NCBI RefSeq assembly: GCF_008001235.1
Contig: NZ_CP040751.1
Location: 1,843,001 to 1,907,000, forward strand
Length of the DNA: 64,000 nucleotides
Reading direction: 5' to 3'
From: Salidesulfovibrio onnuriiensis
Lineage (GTDB): Bacteria; Desulfobacterota; Desulfovibrionia; Desulfovibrionales; Desulfovibrionaceae
Made by a program: the position numbers and the translations under genes
In this document: piece after piece, positions 24,847-35,195 of the stretch
Layout of the letters: every line of letters begins with the position of its first letter
Position numbering within the stretch: position 1 is the first letter of the stretch
The notes under the pieces: generated by a model
What the model was told of the DNA's origin: nothing
What the model saw: the letters and a program-made list of their open reading frames with translations, nothing else
Database searches by the model: none

Positions 24847-24870
24847 GGCCCGGTTTTCCGGGCCTTTTTT
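24847..24870 (+). terminator. Rho-independent terminator
   Basis: GGCCCGG-TTTT-CCGGGCC stem followed by TTTTTT after the HD gene. Confidence 0.88.
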
Positions 24871-24927
24871 GTTAATAATTGTTAACGAAATTTTCATTCA
24901 GGGCAGCAATTTTTCTTTGTATCTATC

Positions 24928-24946
24928 CAATAACATTCGGTTATTG
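24928..24946. promoter_or_regulatory. Operator-like palindrome upstream of TetR gene
   Basis: Perfect inverted repeat CAATAAC-ATTCG-GTTATTG in an AT-rich stretch, about 125 bases before the TetR gene. Its length and symmetry suit a TetR-type dimer (inference). Confidence 0.45.
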
Positions 24947-24977
24947 CTCAAGTTGCGAACTGTAAAAAGAACTTATA

Positions 24978-25013
24978 CAAACGTTTGACATAGGCGGTGA
25001 ATGTTCCTATCTG
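24978..25013 (+). promoter_or_regulatory. Promoter of the efflux operon with overlapping palindrome
   Basis: TTGACA (24985-24990), 17 bases, TATCTG (25008-25013). The perfect 10-bp palindrome CAAACGTTTG (24978-24987) overlaps the -35 box, a position suited to repression by the TetR product of the first gene. Confidence 0.55.
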
Positions 25014-25069
25014 TGTTTCCCTGAAATCAAGAATCGAGTCATCCCCCCGGCGGGGAGAGCAGGTGAAAC

Positions 25070-25753
25070 ATGGAAAAACAGGAAAAGAAGTTGAGCAGGA
25101 AGGCCCAGGGCGAGGAAACCCGGGCCGTTCTGATCGATACCGGGGCGCGGCTGTTCGCGCTCAACGGGTTCAACGGGGTGAGCATGCGCACCCTGGCGGC
25201 CGAGGCCGGGGTCAACCTGGCCACCGTGGGCTATCATTTCGGCGGCAAGGCCGGGCTCTACGAGGCCATCCTCCAGAATCTCATCGACATTCGGTACCAG
25301 ATATTTCCTTCTGCCGAGGAAGTGCAGGAGCGCATGGACGAGGCGGGCGAGGATGACAAGGCCCTGGCCGGAATCGCGGAGTGGTACGTTTCCAGCCTGG
25401 TTCGGGGGATTTTCGGCAATGCCCAGCACGCCTGGCCCGCATTCATCATTTCCCGTGAACTGGCCCAGCCTTCCGAATTGTTTCCCAAACTGGAAAGGGA
25501 ATTCTTCAATCCCTCCTTCCAGTCCCTCTACACCTTTGTCGGCAACGTGCTGCCCGAAGGCACCGACCACGAGGAACTGACCATCTGTGCCCACTGTATT
25601 ATCGGCATGATCATCAAGTTCCTGGAAGCATTCAACATCATTACCAACCGGCTTGGTTGGGAAAGCTACGAGGGCCGGGGCACGGATAAGCTGGCGGCGG
25701 TCCTGAGCAAACGAATCAAGGGCTTTCTCGGCCTTCCCATGGAGAGTGAATAA
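25070..25753 (+). CDS. TetR-family repressor (CecR/YbiH-like)
   Basis: 227 residues. The N-terminal TetR helix-turn-helix is clear: VSMRTLAAEAGVNLATVGYHFGGKAGLYE (about residues 40-68). The C-terminal half resembles the DUF1956 ligand domain of CecR/YbiH, which governs efflux genes. ATG 25070 follows GCAGGTGA. The stop overlaps the next start (TAATG), so it heads a three-gene operon with the adaptor and the RND pump, and it probably represses its own promoter. The inducing compound is not known. Confidence 0.88.
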   Translation: MEKQEKKLSRKAQGEETRAVLIDTGARLFALNGFNGVSMRTLAAEAGVNLATVGYHFGGKAGLYEAILQNLIDIRYQIFPSAEEVQERMDEAGEDDKALAGIAEWYVSSLVRGIFGNAQHAWPAFIISRELAQPSELFPKLEREFFNPSFQSLYTFVGNVLPEGTDHEELTICAHCIIGMIIKFLEAFNIITNRLGWESYEGRGTDKLAAVLSKRIKGFLGLPMESE

Positions 25754-26844
25754 TGAAACGTCTCATCTTTGTCCTTTCTTGTGTCGTCCTGCTTTTCGCG
25801 CAGGGCTGCGGCGGTGAACCCGAACAGGTCCAGGCTCCGATCCGTCCCGTGAAGATCGTGGTGGTGGACGAGCGCGGCGCCGGAATGCAGTGGACCTTTG
25901 CGGGCACCGCCGAGGACGCCCTGGAAACCGACCTCTCCTTCCGCGTGGGTGGCAAGATCATCGAATTCCCCGGCGACCAGATCGGCCGCAAGTTCGCCAA
26001 GGACGAGGTCATCGCCCGGCTGGACCCGGCGGACTATGAACTGGAGTTGCGCGAGGCCAAGGCCAACATGGAGCAGATCCGGGCCAATTACGTGCGCGCC
26101 AAGGCCGACTTTGAGCGCAATGCCGAACTCTACGAGCGCAAGGTCATTTCCAAGAGCGAAATGGACCAGGCCGATGCGGACTTCAAGTCCTACGAGGCCC
26201 AGCTCAACGCCTCGGCCAAAAAGCTGGACATCGCGCGCAAGCAGCTTTCCTACACCACCCTGAACGCCCCGTTCGACGGCTGGATCGGCAAGGTGCACAC
26301 CAAGGTGCACCAGAACGTGGCCTCGGGTCAGGCCGTGGCCTCCCTCAACGCGGGCCGCCAGATGAAGATGTACATCACCGTTCCCGACGTGCTCATCTCC
26401 CAGGTGAGCGAAGGCGACGCCGTGGAGGTGCGCTTCGACGCCCTGCCCGGCATGGCCATGGCCGGAAAGGTCATGGAGATCAGCCCCGAGTCCAGCGCCG
26501 GTTCCGGGTATCCCGTGAAGGTCTACCTGGACAACGCCGACAAGCTGGTGCGCAGCGGCATGTCCGGCCAGGTCTGCTTCATGGGCCGTTCCGAACGCAA
26601 GAGCAGCTATTTCCTGCCCCCGGTGGCCGTGGTGGGCGAGTCCACGGGCACCCGTTCCGTCTGGGTGGTGGACCGCAAGACCTCCACGGTGCAGCGCAAG
26701 GATGTTTCCGTGGGGCGGCTCACCGAGGGCGGCCTTGAGATTCTCAACGGCGTCAAGGCGGGCGACATGGTCGTGATCCGCGGCGTGCACCGGCTCAAGG
26801 ACGGCCTCAAGGTCCGCTTCAACAGCAACGGGACGGAGGGCTAG
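25753..26844 (+). CDS. RND efflux periplasmic adaptor lipoprotein
   Basis: 363 residues, membrane-fusion protein of the HlyD/AcrA type. Signal MKRLIFVLSCVVLLFAQGCGG has a lipobox (FAQGC), so the protein is a periplasmic lipoprotein. A lipoyl/hairpin region (FRVGGKIIEFPGDQIG, ELREAKANMEQIRANYVRAK) is followed by the beta-barrel and membrane-proximal domains (SGMSGQVCF). The gene overlaps tetR by one base and is 2 bases from the pump gene. It should link the RND pump to an outer-membrane channel, which is not encoded here. Confidence 0.9.
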   Translation: MKRLIFVLSCVVLLFAQGCGGEPEQVQAPIRPVKIVVVDERGAGMQWTFAGTAEDALETDLSFRVGGKIIEFPGDQIGRKFAKDEVIARLDPADYELELREAKANMEQIRANYVRAKADFERNAELYERKVISKSEMDQADADFKSYEAQLNASAKKLDIARKQLSYTTLNAPFDGWIGKVHTKVHQNVASGQAVASLNAGRQMKMYITVPDVLISQVSEGDAVEVRFDALPGMAMAGKVMEISPESSAGSGYPVKVYLDNADKLVRSGMSGQVCFMGRSERKSSYFLPPVAVVGESTGTRSVWVVDRKTSTVQRKDVSVGRLTEGGLEILNGVKAGDMVVIRGVHRLKDGLKVRFNSNGTEG

Positions 26845-26846
26845 CC

Positions 26847-29800
26847 GTGAATCTCGCCAGATGGTGCATCGAGAACAACCGCACCTCCATCGCCCTGTTC
26901 CTGATCATCGCCCTGGGCGGGGTGATGACCTTCATCAACATTCCCAAGGACGAGGACCCGGACTTCACCATCCGTGCGGCCCTGGTCATGACCCAGTTCC
27001 CGGGCGCTTCGCCCCAGCGCGTGGAGGAACTGGTCACGGACAAGCTCGAGGAAAAGATCCGCGAACTGAGCGACCTCAAGTCGGTCGAGTCCCAATCCAT
27101 GGCCGGCCTGTCCATCATCAAGGTGGAGTTCCTGGACAAGCTCAAGAACATGGAGCCCGTGTGGCAGAAGCTGCGCAACAAGGTGGACGACGCCGCGCCG
27201 GACCTGCCTGCCGAGGCCCGTACCCCCGTGGTCAACGACGAGTTCGGCGACGTGTTCGGCATCCTTGTCACCCTGACCGGTGACGGGTTCTCCTACCGTG
27301 AGCTCAAGGACGCGGCCGACGACCTGCGCGACCAGATCCTCAAGCTGGACGGCGTGGGCAAGGTGGAACGCTGGGGCGTGCAGGACGAGCGCATTTTCGT
27401 GGATTTCTCCAACTCGCGCATGGCCGCCGCGGGCATCAGCCCCTTTGCCCTGGCCCAGATCATCGACCACCAGAACACCATCCAGCCCAGCGGTTCCACC
27501 CAGGTGGGCCCCGAGCGCATCGTCATCGAGCCCACGGGCGAATTCGAGGGCGAGCAGGACATTTATTCCCTGGCCATCCGGCCCACCGGCGAAAAGAGCT
27601 CCGTGCGTCTGGCGGACGTGACCGCCATCACCCGGGGATTTGCCGATCCGCCCTCCACCATGGTCCGGTACAACGGGGATTCCGCCCTGATCCTGGCCGT
27701 GTCCATGGCCGGCGGCGGCAACATCTCCGAGCTGGGCAAGCGCGTGACCGAGCGCCTGGATGAGCTGGAACAGAACATGTACCAGGGCTTGGACCTGGGC
27801 GTGCTCGTGTTCCAGCCCGACTACGTGGACGCGGCCATCAGCGACTTCATGATCAACCTGCTGGAGTCCTTCGTCTTCGTGGTGGTCATCATCCTGCTGT
27901 TCGCGGGCCTGCGCACCGGCCTGGTGGCCGGTTCCCTGGTGCCCATGGCCATGCTGGCCTGCATCGGGCTCATGCCCTATTTCGACGTGGGGCTGCAGCG
28001 CATCTCCATTGCCTCGCTCATCATTTCCCTGGGTATCCTGGTGGACAACGGGGTGGTGGTTTCCGAGGCCATCCTCGTGCGCTTGGCCTCGGGCCAGGAA
28101 CGGCTCAAGGCCGTGACCGGCGCGGTGAGCGAGTTGTGGATGCCGCTGCTGGCCGCCTCCCTGACCACGGTGTTCGCCTTCCTGCCCATTCCCCTGGCCG
28201 AAAACGCCACGGGCGAGTTCTGCTTTTCGCTGTTCATCGTGGTCAGCCTGACCCTGCTGTGCTCCTGGGGGCTTTCCATGAGCATGGTGCCCATGATGTG
28301 CTACTACGTGCTCAAGCCCAAGCTGCAGGTGCCCACCTACGCGGGCAGGATCTACACCCTGTACCGCCGTTTCCTGCTCTTCTCCCTCAAGCACCGTGCC
28401 GTGTTCCTGGCCGGAATCCTGGTGCTCTGCGCCGTTTCCTTCTGGGGCTTCAAGTTCGTGCCCAAGATGTTCTTCCCGCCCAACGAGCGGGCCCAGTTCA
28501 CCATCGACTTTTGGCAGCCTTACGGAACGGACATCACCGCCACTTCCGAACGCGCCGCCCAGCTGGAGAAATACCTGCTGGCGGATGAAGGCGTGGACAG
28601 CGTGGGTGTGTTCATCGGCCATGGCGGGCCGCGCTGGTACCTGCCGCTCAACCTGGAGCAGAAGAACGACAACCTGGCCACCTTCATCGTCAACACCAAG
28701 ACCGTCGAGGCCGTGGACCAGGTCATTGCGCGCACGCGCCATGAAATGGAAACCCGGTTCCCGGATGCGGACTTCAGCCTCAACAAGCTCATGAACGGCC
28801 CGCCCACGGGGGCCAAGCTCCAGATCCGTATCTCCGGTCCGGACATCAAGTCCCTGTACGCCCTGCGCGACAAGGTGGCGGACATTGTGGAGGAACAGCC
28901 CGGCATCACCCGAGTCTGGGACGACTGGGGCCAGTGGACCAAGAAGATGCTGGTGGAAGTGGACCAGGACAAGGCGCGCGAGGCCGGGCTCTCCAGCTTC
29001 GACGTGGCCGTGAGCCTGCAGACGAGCATGAGCGGCCTCCAGGCCTCGGACTACCGCGAGGGCGATACGGTCATTCCCATTATCCTGCGCAACGACGAAC
29101 GGTTCCGCGGGCGGCTGGACAAGATCGACAGCCTCAACGTCTATTCCTATGACAGCGGCATCAGCGTGCCTCTGAGCCAGATCGCCTCCTCGCGCATCGA
29201 CTGGCAGCCCTCGGACATCCGCCGCAGGGACCAGACCAGGACCATGACCGTCAAGGCGGACGTGGCCGACGGCTATTACGCCCTGACCATTCTGGGCAAG
29301 GTGCGGCCGCGGATCGACGCGCTCATGAAGAGCAACGACTGGCCCATGGGCTACAACGTGGAATACGGCGGCGAGTTCGAGAAGAGCGTGGAGTCGCAGG
29401 AGGCCATCAACGCCAACATGCCGCTGGCCATGGGCCTGCTCGTGCTGGTGCTCATCTTCCAGTTCAACTCCCTGCGCAGGCCGCTCATCATCCTGCTGAC
29501 CCTGCCGCCCATGATGATCGGCATCACCTGGGGCATGATCGCCACCCAGGCCCCGTTCGGGTTCATGGCCATGCTGGGCATGATCTCGCTGCTGGGCATC
29601 ATCGTGAACAACGCCATCATGCTCATCGACCGCATCGAGATCCAGCGGGGCAGGGGCATGTCCCTGGCCGACAGCATCGTGCTCTCGGCCATGGAGCGGG
29701 CGCGGCCCATCATCATGACCGCCACCACCACCATCATCGGCATGGTGCCGCTCTCCCTGCAGGGCGGGGAAATGTGGCGGCCCATGGCCAACCTGATCAT

Positions 29801-29948
29801 GTCCGGCCTAGCCGTGGCCACGGTGCTGACCCTGGTGCTCTGCCCGGTGCTCTACGCCCTGTTCTTCAAGCAGAAGTTCACGGACTACGAGTGGGACCCC
29901 GAGATCGTGAAGCGGGGGAGCGACATCCCGGCCAGCGCCGAGAACTAG
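26847..29948 (+). CDS. RND-family efflux pump (inner-membrane permease)
   Basis: 1033 residues, the usual length for HAE1-type RND pumps. The first membrane helix is NRTSIALFLIIALGGVMTFI. There are two large periplasmic domains and the TM4 region with ISLGILVDNGVVVSEAI, in which Asp (VDNG) is part of the proton relay. The second half has ISLLGIIVNNAIMLIDRIE. The start is GTG 26847. Proton-driven export of drugs or lipophilic compounds is expected. The operon lacks an outer-membrane factor, so the pump must share one. A terminator follows at 29969-30003. Confidence 0.92.
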   Translation: MNLARWCIENNRTSIALFLIIALGGVMTFINIPKDEDPDFTIRAALVMTQFPGASPQRVEELVTDKLEEKIRELSDLKSVESQSMAGLSIIKVEFLDKLKNMEPVWQKLRNKVDDAAPDLPAEARTPVVNDEFGDVFGILVTLTGDGFSYRELKDAADDLRDQILKLDGVGKVERWGVQDERIFVDFSNSRMAAAGISPFALAQIIDHQNTIQPSGSTQVGPERIVIEPTGEFEGEQDIYSLAIRPTGEKSSVRLADVTAITRGFADPPSTMVRYNGDSALILAVSMAGGGNISELGKRVTERLDELEQNMYQGLDLGVLVFQPDYVDAAISDFMINLLESFVFVVVIILLFAGLRTGLVAGSLVPMAMLACIGLMPYFDVGLQRISIASLIISLGILVDNGVVVSEAILVRLASGQERLKAVTGAVSELWMPLLAASLTTVFAFLPIPLAENATGEFCFSLFIVVSLTLLCSWGLSMSMVPMMCYYVLKPKLQVPTYAGRIYTLYRRFLLFSLKHRAVFLAGILVLCAVSFWGFKFVPKMFFPPNERAQFTIDFWQPYGTDITATSERAAQLEKYLLADEGVDSVGVFIGHGGPRWYLPLNLEQKNDNLATFIVNTKTVEAVDQVIARTRHEMETRFPDADFSLNKLMNGPPTGAKLQIRISGPDIKSLYALRDKVADIVEEQPGITRVWDDWGQWTKKMLVEVDQDKAREAGLSSFDVAVSLQTSMSGLQASDYREGDTVIPIILRNDERFRGRLDKIDSLNVYSYDSGISVPLSQIASSRIDWQPSDIRRRDQTRTMTVKADVADGYYALTILGKVRPRIDALMKSNDWPMGYNVEYGGEFEKSVESQEAINANMPLAMGLLVLVLIFQFNSLRRPLIILLTLPPMMIGITWGMIATQAPFGFMAMLGMISLLGIIVNNAIMLIDRIEIQRGRGMSLADSIVLSAMERARPIIMTATTTIIGMVPLSLQGGEMWRPMANLIMSGLAVATVLTLVLCPVLYALFFKQKFTDYEWDPEIVKRGSDIPASAEN

Positions 29949-29968
29949 CCGCCGCTTAAGCGAGAATA

Positions 29969-30003
29969 AAAAGGGCCCGGTTTGCGCCGGGCCTTTTCTT
30001 TTG
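29969..30003 (+). terminator. Rho-independent terminator
   Basis: AAGGGCCCGG-TTTGCG-CCGGGCCTT stem with a T-rich tail at the end of the efflux operon. Confidence 0.85.
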
Positions 30004-30123
30004 TATATTCCCGGCGCGCGGATTCTTGTGCGGCGGGATTGCCGAGGTTGTTATGGACAGTGCGCCGTCATTTGAATAGCATTTTTATGTTTTCGGAATC
30101 ATCAATATTTTCAGGAGATTGAA

Positions 30124-30660
30124 ATGAAAGATGCGGTCGTGGTCATCGATGTTCAGAGAGGGCTGTTCGAGACGGAGCCGCCTCCGTTCGAGGCCGATGT
30201 GGTGGTCGCCAGGATCAATGCCGTGACCGGCCATGCACGGAGCAAGGGCATTCCGGTCATCTTTGTTCAGCATGAGCGTGAGCGGAGCGTGCTGGCGCAT
30301 GCGGGCGAAGGCTGGGAACTGCATTCCGGCCTTGAGGTTTCGGACGGTGACATCCGGGTCAGGAAGACCACTCCCGATTCCTTTCTGCGCACCGATCTGG
30401 AGGAGGTCCTCAAAGGCGGGGAGATCGAACGGCTGCATGTCTGCGGGTATGCCTCTGAGTTCTGCGTGGACACCACGGTGCGGAGCGCTGCGGCCCATGG
30501 CTACGCGGTCAACATCATCTCGGATTCCCACACCACACACGATAAGGAGCACTTGTCGGGCGGAAGCATTCGGGAGCATCACAACCGCACGCTGCCCGAC
30601 ATAACCAGCTTCGGCGTGACCATCACCACCATGACCAGCGGGGAGTTCCTCCGGTCGTGA
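30124..30660 (+). CDS. Isochorismatase-family cysteine hydrolase
   Basis: 178 residues. The catalytic triad of the family is visible: D9 (VVVIDVQRG), K81 (RVRKTTPDSF) and C114 (YASEFCVDTTVR). Members hydrolyse amide or ester bonds (nicotinamidase, isochorismatase, N-carbamoyl hydrolases); the substrate here cannot be told. Cytoplasmic. ATG 30124 follows CAGGAGATTGAA. It is 69 bases upstream of the alkyltransferase-like gene, on the same strand. Confidence 0.88.
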   Translation: MKDAVVVIDVQRGLFETEPPPFEADVVVARINAVTGHARSKGIPVIFVQHERERSVLAHAGEGWELHSGLEVSDGDIRVRKTTPDSFLRTDLEEVLKGGEIERLHVCGYASEFCVDTTVRSAAAHGYAVNIISDSHTTHDKEHLSGGSIREHHNRTLPDITSFGVTITTMTSGEFLRS

Positions 30661-30729
30661 AAGCGAGGTTTCGTGCGCAATAACGGCCCGGCTTGCAATG
30701 GGGCGGGGAATGGGACAAGCTCTTCCCCT

Positions 30730-31080
30730 ATGACGCAGAATCCCTTTTCCCGGAAAGTCATCGCGCTCATCCGCGCCATTCCCGCAGGCCGGGTCGCCAG
30801 CTACGGCGGCATCGCCCGGCTGGCCGGAAGCCCGCGCGCGGCGCGCCAGGTGGTGCGGCTGCTGCACTCCTCCTCGCGCAAGGAATGCCTGCCCTGGCAC
30901 CGGGTGGTCAACAGGGAGGGCCGCATCGGGCTCAAGGATTTCGAGGGCTACAGCGAACAGAAGCGCCGCCTGGAACTGGAGGGTGTGGAGTTCGGGCCCC
31001 ACGGAAGAATATACATGGAGCGCTTCGAGTGGCGGCCCACGCAGGAGGAAGCGCGACGAATCGCACCATTGGATGAATGA
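30730..31080 (+). CDS. Alkyltransferase-like protein (ATL, MGMT-type DNA-binding domain)
   Basis: 116 residues. Matches the DNA-binding domain of O6-alkylguanine-DNA alkyltransferases: IRAIPAGRVASYGGIARLAG, then SPRAARQV with the arginine-finger region. The active-site PCHR is replaced by PWHR (residues 55-58), so the alkyl-acceptor Cys is missing. ATLs with Trp here bind O6-alkylguanine without repairing it and hand the lesion to nucleotide-excision repair. ATG 30730 (MTQNPFSRKV) is preferred; a start at 30673 adds 19 low-complexity residues. A bidirectional terminator follows. Confidence 0.9.
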   Translation: MTQNPFSRKVIALIRAIPAGRVASYGGIARLAGSPRAARQVVRLLHSSSRKECLPWHRVVNREGRIGLKDFEGYSEQKRRLELEGVEFGPHGRIYMERFEWRPTQEEARRIAPLDE

Positions 31081-31083
31081 AAT

Positions 31084-31120
31084 AAAGGCCCGGCTCTTCA
31101 GTGAGCCGGGCCTTTTGTTT
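31084..31120. terminator. Bidirectional terminator between ATL and glnN
   Basis: AAAGGCCCGGCTC-TTCAGT-GAGCCGGGCCTTTT: a 13-bp stem with A-run and T-run on opposite sides, serving the converging ATL and glnN genes. Confidence 0.88.
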
Positions 31121-31141
31121 TGTGAAGGATGTGTCCGTTTC

Positions 31142-33325
<2,184 letters not shown>

Positions 33326-33680
33326 TTTCTACATCTCCTTCACTGGTGAGTCTTTGGGCTTTCCCTTTTTGTCGTCCAGGGAAAGCATAGGCATTGGACC
33401 CCGCCACATTAACAAGATGCGGGCCAATATTGTCGAAGTCTGTAATCTCAATATGTTATGAATTTCGGATCATAACCATTTTACATAAAAAGCACAAAAA
33501 TGTGGATTTCACAGCTTGTTTTCTGGTCTATTTTTACGAATTTGTAAATCAGGTAGTGGCGAAAGAGCGCGCGACAATTGGTTGATATTTTATCATTCGA
33601 TAATCGTTGGCAACGTGATATAGGCGAATTGGTGTGACGACAAGGGGAGAGTGCGGCTTTATTTTCAAAAGGGAGGCAGC
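33326..33680. promoter_or_regulatory. Divergent promoter region between glnN and lipoprotein gene
   Basis: 355 bases without a gene. The glnN side holds an inverted repeat GCTTTCCC / GGGAAAGC (33358-33365, 33379-33386) in the leader. Positions 33430-33600 are much more AT-rich than the surroundings and contain a half-palindrome AATATGTTAT near 33449 and TATTTTATCATTCGATAATC near 33586. Promoters for both genes are expected here, but no hexamer pair is clear. Confidence 0.4.
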
Positions 33681-34987
33681 GTGCGCGGAATACTTGTTTT
33701 ACTGGCGGCCATTTGCCTGTTCGGCTGCGTCAACAAGGGGGGGACATTCAGGAGCATTCCCAGGAGGTGGCCAAATACTGGTTTCACGTGGTTCGGGGGA
33801 CCCAGGTTTTTCCCCTCAATCCGCTTCGGGAAGACCTGATGCCCGGGGACGTGTTTCTGGTCAACCAGACCTCGTTGGCCGAGAGCAACGCAGCCAAGGA
33901 CGAGGGGTACCTGCCGCAGGATCACCGGGTCACCCGGTTGGACCTTGGTTCGCGCGAAATGTCCGACCCTTGTTTTCATGACGGTGTCTGGCAGGAATAT
34001 GCCGCCGCGTTCCCCTCGTTTTCCTTTTCCGTGGATCGCGGGACCGGTTTCAATCTGAACCTGCCGGTGGACGGCATTCCCGTGGGGCTCGGTTTCGTGC
34101 AGTCGGAAAAGGTGGTCGTGTCCATGTCCATTTCCAACGCCACCAGCTTCGGGCTGCCCGTGCACGACCTGAACGGGGCCCTGGAAGACTGGTGCGGGAA
34201 GCACAAGGAGTATCTGGCCGAGCAGAAATTGCATTCCAGGCAGCCCGTCCTGCTTCGGGTCGTTTCCCGGGTGTTCCGGACGCGCGGGGTGACTGCCTCC
34301 ATCATGGGGGTGGATTCCATGGGCGGAAAGGTCGCTGCGGGCGGGGACGCATTCACGGAAACGCCCTCCGCCAACATGACCGAGGTGCTTCCCGAGGCCA
34401 TCAAGAGCGACGATGCGGCCGAGCGTTTCGCGCAGCTGGCCGGGCAGTTGGGAAAGGTGGTCCCCCGCAACGTGCCCCTGCCGGGCGGGAGCGCGACTTA
34501 CATGCGCGGGAGCAAGGATTCCGTGGTCATGCGCCAGACATTCGATCGGCCCCTGGCCATCGGCTACATCGCCTTTGACGTGGTCGTGCTGGACGGCGGG
34601 GGAATCAGCGTTCCCATGGGCGCGCAGCAGAACCTGGACGGCTTGTACGACGTGAATGTCGGAAGCCGGGACAAGATGGATTACTACATCCTGAGGGACT
34701 ACATGAAAACCATGAGTCTTGTTTCGCAATACAGTATAGCCCTTGATTACGAGAGTTATCTGCGCGGACAAGAATTGCTCGGGGAAAGCTATGCCGGAGA
34801 TTTGAAAAAGGGGTTGGATCTGGTGCAAAAAAAATCCGGGGATGAAGTCGCCACTGAAGCGCTGGGGGATTTCTGGGAATCCGTGGATGAAATCACGACC
34901 GGGGATGATTTCCGTTTGGTAACCTACACGATGATGGTCGCGCGGCTCAGGGAACTGTGCAACAGGGAGAGAAACAATGCCAAGTAA
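33681..34987 (+). CDS. Unknown lipoprotein, apparent frameshift in a G7 tract
   Basis: A GTG at 33681 gives MRGILVLLAAICLFGCVNKGG, a lipoprotein signal with lipobox LFGC. At the G7 run 33737-33743 the frame shifts; adding one G lets it continue as DIQEHSQEVAKYWFHVVRG to 34987, about 435 residues in all. The mature part is not recognised. It is globular, with few cysteines and no transmembrane segment. SD-like GGGAGGC precedes the GTG. The stop overlaps the start of a 56-residue gene. Because the tract lies just after the lipobox, slippage there could switch a surface protein on and off; a sequencing error is equally possible. Confidence 0.6.
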
Positions 34988-35147
34988 CAATGCTCCCTGC
35001 AGCAACGGGGAACGCCGAAAGGACGTGAGCGATTGGAGTGACGGCAAATTGGGCAACTACATCAGGACGCGTCTGGAAACCGACGCAACCAAGCTGTGCG
35101 TCATGAAAAAGGACGGCAAGGTCTGGTTGTGCGAAACGAGGCGGTAG
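34977..35147 (+). CDS. Small 56-residue protein overlapping the lipoprotein gene
   Basis: ATG 34977 reads MPSNNAPCSNGERRKDVSDW to a TAG at 35145-35147, with SD-like AGGGAGAG 6 bases upstream. It overlaps the last 11 bases of the lipoprotein gene, which suggests translational coupling. The protein is charged, with three cysteines (C8, C41, C52), and ends in LCVMKKDGKVWLCETRR. A terminator follows directly. No family is recognised. Confidence 0.6.
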   Translation: MPSNNAPCSNGERRKDVSDWSDGKLGNYIRTRLETDATKLCVMKKDGKVWLCETRR

Positions 35148-35162
35148 TATTTTTGTCAGTGA

Positions 35163-35195
35163 AAAAGGCCCGGCGTTTCTGCCGGGCCTTTTTCA
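35163..35195. terminator. Bidirectional terminator
   Basis: AAAAAGGCCCGGC-GTTTCT-GCCGGGCCTTTTT stem between the small gene and the converging transglycosylase gene. The stop codon of the latter lies in the T-run. Confidence 0.88.

Noticed and set aside
33385-33410. Sigma-54 promoter for glnN (TGGCGGGG...ATGCC on the minus strand)
   Set aside because: The GG to GC spacing is 11 instead of 10 and the -12 element is poor.
33449-33479. AATATGTTAT near glnN as a third FDH-type palindrome
   Set aside because: Only one arm matches; the other reads ATAACCATT at a different spacing. It was not counted as a site.
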